Shown piece by piece: positions 36,914 through 43,626 of a stretch of 43,626 bases of DNA; the first letter of the stretch is position 1; the number at the start of each line of letters is the position of its first letter. The stretch comes from Candidatus Aenigmatarchaeota archaeon (lineage in GTDB: Archaea; Aenigmatarchaeota; Aenigmatarchaeia; QMZP01; QMZT01). Location: assembly GCA_011772645.1 (NCBI GenBank), contig WVZE01000004.1, forward strand, positions 9,482-53,107. The letters are read 5' to 3'. The notes below the pieces were generated by a model. The model was not told the origin of the DNA. It saw only the letters and a program-made list of their open reading frames with translations, and made no database searches. The translations under genes were made by a program, and so were the position numbers.

Positions 36914-39900
36914 TTATTTGAGCTCTGACATTTTCTTCTCAAGCGATGCAAGCTTCTCCTCGTTCCTCTTCTTCAGGTTTCCATACGCCTTCTCTGATAT
37001 CAGGCCATCCTTGAACTCCCTTTCCAGAAGGTTCAGAACCCTCCTCACGCTTGCCACTTCCCTTGCCAGTGATTCCTTCTCCTCGATTTTCTCAACAAGA
37101 ACCGTCCTCGGCTTCGCCCTTGGCAACTGAAGCTTGAATATGCTCTCCACCCTTCCCTTTATCTTCCTCACGAAGAACAGGAGTATGATTATAACCAAGA
37201 CCAAAATTACCAGAACAACAATTAACCATGGCGGTATAAAGGTTACCAGGGGCTGGATGAACGGGGCTTTCGAAAGCTGGTATTTCGCTCTCTCCAGAAG
37301 GTTCCATCCAACGTAGACCGCGCTGAGCGCGTCGTCATACATCTTCTTGTTGAGATAGTCTTTCGCATCATCTATCCTTTCCTTTATCTGGTCTATCAGA
37401 GGCGTGATTTCACTCACGTCCTTTCCCACGCCTTTCGCCTCCTCAACATCCATCTCAAAATCCCTGAGCGCTTTCTCAAGCCTCTCTATCTCCCATCTTA
37501 CGAGATCCTCCCTGGAGGTGAAAACCACTATCTTGAATATCTTTTCATCGCTTGTTTTGTTGTTGCGTGCAATCCCTTCCGCGATCAGCGTTCCGAAGTA
37601 TTCTTTCGGTTCCGCTATACTGGGCATGCTCAGTTTCACGTTAAAGATTGAGGTGTTTCCTCTTTGAAGATATCCAACAACCTTTGGCGTGATATCTATC
37701 CAAGGTGTTGGGATACCGACTATTCTCAACGTCACATTCTGGAGCCCCACACCTCCTGTGTTCTCAACCTCGACTGTTAGATATTTGGTGGCGCCGGTCT
37801 CTATTCCCACCTCCTGAAGGTATTTCGTGATCTCTATCTTGGGAGCCCTGACCTCAGGGGCTGCAGGCGCTGCAGGCGCTCCTGGAGCACCGGGAGGACC
37901 GGGAGGAGTTGGCGGACCCTCCTCTACGACATTGAAACTTGCGTTTGCTGAAGCCGTGGGCTGTGAAGGGTCGTACGTGACCAAAGCGTTCACATAGTAT
38001 GTTCCCAAGGGCTGGGTCGGTGTTATGTAAAGATTCTTCACCAGGGTCCTGTTGGAGAAGGCAGGAACGTTTACGTAATCATACTGGTAACTCCATGTCT
38101 GGTTTTGGCCGGACACCCAGTATTCAACCTTAACGTCCGTGTGAGAAATCTCCCCCCTGTTCTCCAGGTATATCTCAAAATCTATGTAGTCATTCTGATA
38201 CGTCTGACCTTCCAACAGGTTTATCGCCACGTCGTAAGGACCTCCTGCAGCTATCCTGAACACCTCCATATCCCAGCCGGGTTTACCCCCGAGCATCACC
38301 TCTAATACAGCAACGTACGTCCCTGTCTGTGTCGTGTTCTCATCCAGTATTTCCGTTAAATAATTATAGAAACCCGGAGAGGTCTCTGTGAAATCGCTTT
38401 TACTTAAATTTCCCCAGGGTCGGGTAACCAGCTGTAAACCATATATGGAGCCCGTGTAATACACTTTCAGGTCTATCGAGTCGGGTTCTGAAGGCACACC
38501 GCTCCCAAGAACAGAAACGCTTATAGGCATGGGTTGTGAAACGAGAGAGGGATCAGGGATCGCAACTCTCGCAGTAACCTCGCTATCCTCCCTCACCTCG
38601 AACTGGTAGGATGTCATGACCTGAACGGTTTTGTTCACACTGGCTTCATAATACGAGGAATTGGTCGTTATGTTATAGCTGCCGAAAACGGCATCATCGA
38701 TGATTTCGAATTCCGGCGGGATATCTATTCTCCCGTTGGAGGATGTGGTATGAACGGTTGAAGGATCGGGAGGGACAACAAGGTTCTGTAGGGGGTCTCT
38801 TATCGTGAATGTAGCGTTCACGCTACCCAAGGGATTACCCGTGAAATCTTCCACGCTGTAGTTTATCGCTCCCCTTTCCCCCTGGTAGTAAATACCGCTT
38901 TCCCTGAAGGTTCCAAGGTTCACGATAAGTTTAGTGTAGATAGTAAAGCTTGAGGCGTTCGTTCCGTTCTTACCCTGTATGTCGAAGGATATCACGCTCA
39001 CGTTGTAAATGCCTTTGAGGGAGGTGTCCCCCCAGAGTCCGTGATCTGCATCGTAAGGGAAGTATATGTCGTATTTATATGTGTCAGCCAGTTGCCCGAA
39101 GAAGTCCATCTGCGCCGTGTAGCTCGTCCCGTTGGGTCCTGTTATGTTTATCGAGGCGTTTTGGATAGGGTTCAAAGCGCTCAGGTCGGTTACGTTCGCG
39201 AATATCCGGATGCTCCCGTTCTGCCCTGTCTGGTTGGGGTATACCCCAACAACCACCTTGGGCTTGACGTAAGGATTGAGAACTATCTGGAGAATAAGGA
39301 AGTCAGGAGACGAACCAGCCTGAGTGGCGTTTATCGTGTAGTTCGTGAGGTGGAACTGTATGGGAGCGCCGGTAGCGTTGTAGAGAACCGAGAACCTATG
39401 GGATTCGAGCTTGTTTATCGAAAAGCTAGTCTCATTGGTCCACGTGTAGTTCACAGGGGACGATTCGGAAGAATACGGCGTTATGTTGAAATCAATTTGA
39501 ACGTTGCCGGTGTTGTTTATGGTTACATTCCCTGGACACACGAAACCGTATTCAGGGGTCATGGGTCTTTCGCAGTAGGGCGGATCCGGCGTGATGATCC
39601 ACGTCCTGCTCGTGGGGACGTTTACCTGAATGCTCAGATTCTTCCACCCCGCGTTTAAGGTTGTTATGTTCAGGGTCCCGTTATACAAACCCGGGGCGTA
39701 ACCTGCCGGGACGGAGACATTGACCAGAACGGTATGAAGTTCTCCGGCTGACATGTTCGTAACGTTTGGCGGGTTGAACTTGAGCGGGACGAAGGTGAAA
39801 TTGAAGTCACCCAATCCCGTCACCTCCAGACTCACGTTAATCACCACATCGTTACCGGAGGAATTCAGGGTGAGATTATCGAAGTTAACGTTCGTTCCGT

Positions 39901-42895
39901 GCGTGACATCCCCTGTCAGATTATCCTCTGCTATTTCGAAAATGACGTTTGATTCAACGGTTATGTTAAGAAGAGTGAAATTCACGCTTTTCCCCACCTC
40001 CGGGTTCTCCCACTCAACGCTTACGTTCACAGAATAGTTCCCGGGAAGCGTTCCGTTAAGAACGGTTATCAGGAAATATCTTACGCATGAATCCCCTGCC
40101 TGAACGTTCCCGCAGGGTTCGTTCGAAACGTTCGAGGTTATGTTCCCTGGAAGACCAAGGGTTATGTTCGTATCGAAAGCGACTCCTGTCTCTGTGTTGG
40201 TTGTATTTACGAACAAGGGGAAGCTCTGATTTACATACCAGGTTATGTTTTCCGCGGTGAAGTTGGTGGGATCTATGAAAATGCTCATGTTGGTTCCGGA
40301 GACCGACACCTCCAGGGTTATGTTCTTCCACCCATCGTTCCCGCTGGTTACGTTCAACGTCCCGTTGTAAGTCCCGGGGATCACATCAGGGGAAACGGTG
40401 AGATTTATCTGTACCCCCTTCAATTCCCCCGGAACCATGAAGGAAACGTTCGGCGGGATTAATTCGAAGGTGAAGTTCCCATCAAATCCCGAGATGTTGA
40501 AGGTGATGTTCTGAAGATAGGAGTTACCGCTCGAATTTATCGTGAAGTTCCCTATGTTCTTTTCCTTCTCCTTTGCCACTATTCCCGATATCTTGTTGTT
40601 AGGCAACGGGACTATGTCCAGTATGGAATTCGGAAGAACCGTTACGTTTACAGAGGTTGTATTTATGTCATAAGAGCTATCGGAATTTCTCCATTCAACA
40701 CTCACGTTGAAGGTGTAATTGCCCGCGGGCGTTCCCTCAAAAACGATTATTGAGAAATACCTTTCGCATGATTTGCCTATGAGTATATCGCCACAGCTTT
40801 CGGAGGTTACGTTTGCGGTTATGTTATCCGGCAAACCCAAAGTGATGTTCGCATAGTAGGCAGAACCGTTTTCCAGGTTTGTTGCGTTCACTGCAATCGG
40901 AAGGCTCTGGTCGGCATACCAGGTTATGTTATCATACGTTAGGTTGGAAGGTATGGAAACTACGCTTAGGTTCGTGGTAAAACCCTCAACCGTGAATTCA
41001 TCCCAATCTAAACCGCTGTTGTTGTATTTCGTGGCGCTGCAGTTAAGAACGTATGTTTTGTATTCGGACGGGGCGAAAAACTGGATGAAATACGTCCCGT
41101 TGTTGTAGTCCGTTATGTTGTTCTGATCGATTTCAGAGGAATCGTACGTGCAGTTTATCGTCGCATTAGGTATCCATGCATCCCTCCTGTAATTCTTCAC
41201 CTCCAGTGTAACGTTAATAAGTCTGTCGGGGAAACCCGTCTTGTTTTTAACGGACGTTATGTTGATAAAATAATCATCGGTAACGTTGAACGTGAAAAAG
41301 CTTTTATTCAAAAGATACCACGTGTCGTTGAACACCCAAAACGTAACATTCCACAGATCCACCGAGGCGTTTTCAGGTAGGAAATAACTGTTGTTGTAAA
41401 CATCATCCCCGTCACCGTCGTAGAGCGTGATGTTGATATCATCGTTCGTGCCGGCAGTTCCCATATCCAGGGTGGCGTTGACCCTTTTCGAAAGGTCGTA
41501 GGGATCGACCGTTACGTTAGCCCTGAATATAACGGTTTCATTCTTATTGAACACGCTTACGTTAACCTCCGAAGCATTATACGTTCTTCCCACGACAATA
41601 ACCTGCCAGGCTTCCAGGTTATCCCTTGTCAGGACAACGTTCTTGAGCAGACCATATTTCAGGTTTATTATCTGGTTCTCGTCACCGGCTGTCCCGTTGA
41701 ACTGCATGAAAGAAACCTGACTTATTAACCCGCCGGCAGAGATGTTTGTTGTATTCAAAGTTATACCTATCCTTCCGGTGTTGTCAACATCATTGTATGC
41801 GTAGAAGTTCGATGTTCCTGTTTCGTTCAGGTTTATTATCCCTGCTGACCAGCTTCCCTGCTCCTCTGCTCCCCATGCCCAGGAGCCAGGATCCGTTGTG
41901 TTCGAGTAGTTGGGAAAATCATAAGGAGGATTGCTGTAAGGGTTGTTGAAGGTTGTGTTTACGTTTATTCCGGGGACAGAGGCATACGTTGAGTTTCTTG
42001 AGATATCATAGCCTGCATCGTTCTCGTATACCTGTTCGATCTTCACAAACACGTTGTTCGAATAGAACACGTATCTTTTCGTAAGTAAACCCTCTCCTGT
42101 CTTGTTTTCAGTCAAATTCCACAGGGTCTCCTCACCAATCTGTTCGACAATTATCCTTATCGGGCCTACATGCTTGAAGGTCGCGTTGTTCCTGAAATCA
42201 AACCCGAAGTCGTTCGTTCCGTTTGAATATTTTGTGTATTCAGCCGTCCTGCCGTCCGGATCGGGCTTTATAATCTCGTTTGACGTCCCCAAGTCTATCA
42301 CGTGGTAGATACCCGAGGTGTTCTCCACTCTCTCGGTATCAACAAACCATGCCATTATGGAGTTGTTCACGTTAAACTCCTCGATGCTTCCCGCATAGCT
42401 GTATATCAGATCGCTCGAATAGTTCGGTTTTTCCTTGTTCCCGTTTTCAGTTATATCGAAGTAAACGTAGTAATACCTCACCGTGTTTTTCGGGGTTGTC
42501 CCGTTCAGCAGGAAGGAAAGAACACCAACAGCGTTGGTGGTTGGGTTATAACCATCGTCCTTGTCGAACTGACTTTTAACTTCCCAGAGAATCGAGCCTG
42601 TGGAGTTGTATTCGATCACTCGGGTGGAATTCTCATCGAACGTTCCCGAAATGTTCAGTTCCTTCAGGATGTTGGTGAAGTTCACCTCGTACTCAACTGG
42701 CCAGTCTATACGTGAAGTTTTGTTGTTCGGGCTGTAGAATTCGCTCGTATTTATGTCAAGCCTGAACCTGTGTCGCCACCTTTCGCTCCACCATTCGTCA
42801 TCATAGTTCTGGGACGAGATGTTCAAGATACCAAGGCTTACAAAGGTCAGGACTATGCAAACCAAAACGAACTTTTTATAACGAATTTTGTTCAC
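36914..42895 (-). CDS. Giant surface protein with repeated NEW3/CARDB-like beta domains, C-terminal TM and cytoplasmic tail
   Basis: 1993 aa; signal-like N-terminus, very many N-x-S/T sequons, two tandem ~230-aa repeats, Pro/Ala linker, TM PWLIVVLVILVLVIIILLFFV, charged tail. Confidence 0.87.
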   Translation of the reverse strand: MNKIRYKKFVLVCIVLTFVSLGILNISSQNYDDEWWSERWRHRFRLDINTSEFYSPNNKTSRIDWPVEYEVNFTNILKELNISGTFDENSTRVIEYNSTGSILWEVKSQFDKDDGYNPTTNAVGVLSFLLNGTTPKNTVRYYYVYFDITENGNKEKPNYSSDLIYSYAGSIEEFNVNNSIMAWFVDTERVENTSGIYHVIDLGTSNEIIKPDPDGRTAEYTKYSNGTNDFGFDFRNNATFKHVGPIRIIVEQIGEETLWNLTENKTGEGLLTKRYVFYSNNVFVKIEQVYENDAGYDISRNSTYASVPGINVNTTFNNPYSNPPYDFPNYSNTTDPGSWAWGAEEQGSWSAGIINLNETGTSNFYAYNDVDNTGRIGITLNTTNISAGGLISQVSFMQFNGTAGDENQIINLKYGLLKNVVLTRDNLEAWQVIVVGRTYNASEVNVSVFNKNETVIFRANVTVDPYDLSKRVNATLDMGTAGTNDDINITLYDGDGDDVYNNSYFLPENASVDLWNVTFWVFNDTWYLLNKSFFTFNVTDDYFINITSVKNKTGFPDRLINVTLEVKNYRRDAWIPNATINCTYDSSEIDQNNITDYNNGTYFIQFFAPSEYKTYVLNCSATKYNNSGLDWDEFTVEGFTTNLSVVSIPSNLTYDNITWYADQSLPIAVNATNLENGSAYYANITLGLPDNITANVTSESCGDILIGKSCERYFSIIVFEGTPAGNYTFNVSVEWRNSDSSYDINTTSVNVTVLPNSILDIVPLPNNKISGIVAKEKEKNIGNFTINSSGNSYLQNITFNISGFDGNFTFELIPPNVSFMVPGELKGVQINLTVSPDVIPGTYNGTLNVTSGNDGWKNITLEVSVSGTNMSIFIDPTNFTAENITWYVNQSFPLFVNTTNTETGVAFDTNITLGLPGNITSNVSNEPCGNVQAGDSCVRYFLITVLNGTLPGNYSVNVSVEWENPEVGKSVNFTLLNITVESNVIFEIAEDNLTGDVTHGTNVNFDNLTLNSSGNDVVINVSLEVTGLGDFNFTFVPLKFNPPNVTNMSAGELHTVLVNVSVPAGYAPGLYNGTLNITTLNAGWKNLSIQVNVPTSRTWIITPDPPYCERPMTPEYGFVCPGNVTINNTGNVQIDFNITPYSSESSPVNYTWTNETSFSINKLESHRFSVLYNATGAPIQFHLTNYTINATQAGSSPDFLILQIVLNPYVKPKVVVGVYPNQTGQNGSIRIFANVTDLSALNPIQNASINITGPNGTSYTAQMDFFGQLADTYKYDIYFPYDADHGLWGDTSLKGIYNVSVISFDIQGKNGTNASSFTIYTKLIVNLGTFRESGIYYQGERGAINYSVEDFTGNPLGSVNATFTIRDPLQNLVVPPDPSTVHTTSSNGRIDIPPEFEIIDDAVFGSYNITTNSSYYEASVNKTVQVMTSYQFEVREDSEVTARVAIPDPSLVSQPMPISVSVLGSGVPSEPDSIDLKVYYTGSIYGLQLVTRPWGNLSKSDFTETSPGFYNYLTEILDENTTQTGTYVAVLEVMLGGKPGWDMEVFRIAAGGPYDVAINLLEGQTYQNDYIDFEIYLENRGEISHTDVKVEYWVSGQNQTWSYQYDYVNVPAFSNRTLVKNLYITPTQPLGTYYVNALVTYDPSQPTASANASFNVVEEGPPTPPGPPGAPGAPAAPAAPEVRAPKIEITKYLQEVGIETGATKYLTVEVENTGGVGLQNVTLRIVGIPTPWIDITPKVVGYLQRGNTSIFNVKLSMPSIAEPKEYFGTLIAEGIARNNKTSDEKIFKIVVFTSREDLVRWEIERLEKALRDFEMDVEEAKGVGKDVSEITPLIDQIKERIDDAKDYLNKKMYDDALSAVYVGWNLLERAKYQLSKAPFIQPLVTFIPPWLIVVLVILVLVIIILLFFVRKIKGRVESIFKLQLPRAKPRTVLVEKIEEKESLAREVASVRRVLNLLEREFKDGLISEKAYGNLKKRNEEKLASLEKKMSELK

Positions 42896-43626
42896 CCTTT
42901 ACCAGACAAAATCATTTTTTTCGTCCGCTCGTACGCTTCCTTGCTTATGAATCCCTTTTTGTAGGTATCTTCAAGATCCTTTAACAACACTTCCTTCCTG
43001 TTCACGGGTTTCGCCGGCTTCGCGGTAGTTCCCATTTTCGGCTTTTCTGCCGCCTTTGGCGTTACAGGAGTTTCTGCCTCCGGAGCCAGCCCGCTTTTCT
43101 TCATTTTTTCCGCCCCTTTGATCTTCACCTCGATTTCTTTCAGTCTTTCCACGTTGGCCTTCTTTGTTTTTTCAAATTCATCCTTTGAAATCCTCTTGTT
43201 CTTGTATTCATCCTCAAGAGTTTTTATCAGCATGTTTATCTCCTCTTTTTGTATCTGCAGATCATCTATCGCGTCCTTCTTGGGTTCCGCCACTTCCTCC
43301 CCTTCCCCGGAAGGCTTTAGGCTCTGGCTGAAAGCCTCAAGGTCGTCCCTTGTCACGAACCTCGAAATTTTCGCGTTCATATCGTCAACGCTTCTCATGA
43401 GCTCATTCACGAGATCATCCATACGGTCCTGCTTTGTTCTGTAGAGCAGGAATTCCTCCATCCTTTCGCTCAGTTCAACGTATATCGATTGAACCCTCTC
43501 AGCCGATTTTTCGATATTCCCCTTAAGGGCTTCCATTGCCTGAAGATTTTCCGTCACGGTTTGACTGACCTTTATGACATTCTCCAGACTTCCCAGGTTG
43601 ACCAGGACCTTTCTCATCCTGCCCAT
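42892..43626 (-). CDS. Coiled-coil protein with two SHOCT-like motifs (may extend beyond right edge)
   Basis: LEDEYKNKRISKDEFEKTKK and LEDTYKKGFISKEAYERTKK; stop overlaps the next start by ATGA. Confidence 0.75.
   Translation of the reverse strand: MGRMRKVLVNLGSLENVIKVSQTVTENLQAMEALKGNIEKSAERVQSIYVELSERMEEFLLYRTKQDRMDDLVNELMRSVDDMNAKISRFVTRDDLEAFSQSLKPSGEGEEVAEPKKDAIDDLQIQKEEINMLIKTLEDEYKNKRISKDEFEKTKKANVERLKEIEVKIKGAEKMKKSGLAPEAETPVTPKAAEKPKMGTTAKPAKPVNRKEVLLKDLEDTYKKGFISKEAYERTKKMILSGKG

Overview
This is an archaeal window; the class III signal-peptide pilin, prefoldin, Pth2, geranylgeranyl reductase, ADP-forming acyl-CoA synthetase and BRE/TATA-like promoters all point that way. The exact taxon cannot be fixed from sequence alone. 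I found no rRNA, tRNA, CRISPR array, transposase or integrase by eye. The left edge holds an Mrp/MBH-type antiporter module (MbhD-E-F-G and the start of H). Next come prefoldin alpha, a 1465-aa VWA protein with about 18 Cys-rich repeats, Pth2, a type IV pilin with two TadC-like platform proteins, and a zinc-ribbon/Hsp20-like fusion. The middle is mostly housekeeping: GGR, a NYN-domain protein, a DMT transporter, two HypC-like proteins next to argF, split ADP-forming CoA ligase subunits, DUF1846, an XPF-like nuclease, a methylthiotransferase, an IMPase and GlmS. It also contains a five-gene operon of small N-terminally anchored, pilin-like proteins. The most interesting region is 28.8-43.6 kb, all on the minus strand. 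It encodes three very long coiled-coil proteins, a small TM-anchored coiled-coil protein, a MinD-like ATPase with a candidate C-terminal amphipathic helix, a probable winged-helix-like protein, a 1993-aa sequon-rich surface protein with a cytoplasmic tail, and a translationally coupled coiled-coil protein carrying the same short C-terminal motif as that tail. I propose this as a candidate envelope-to-cytoplasm scaffold. Its function is inferred, not demonstrated.
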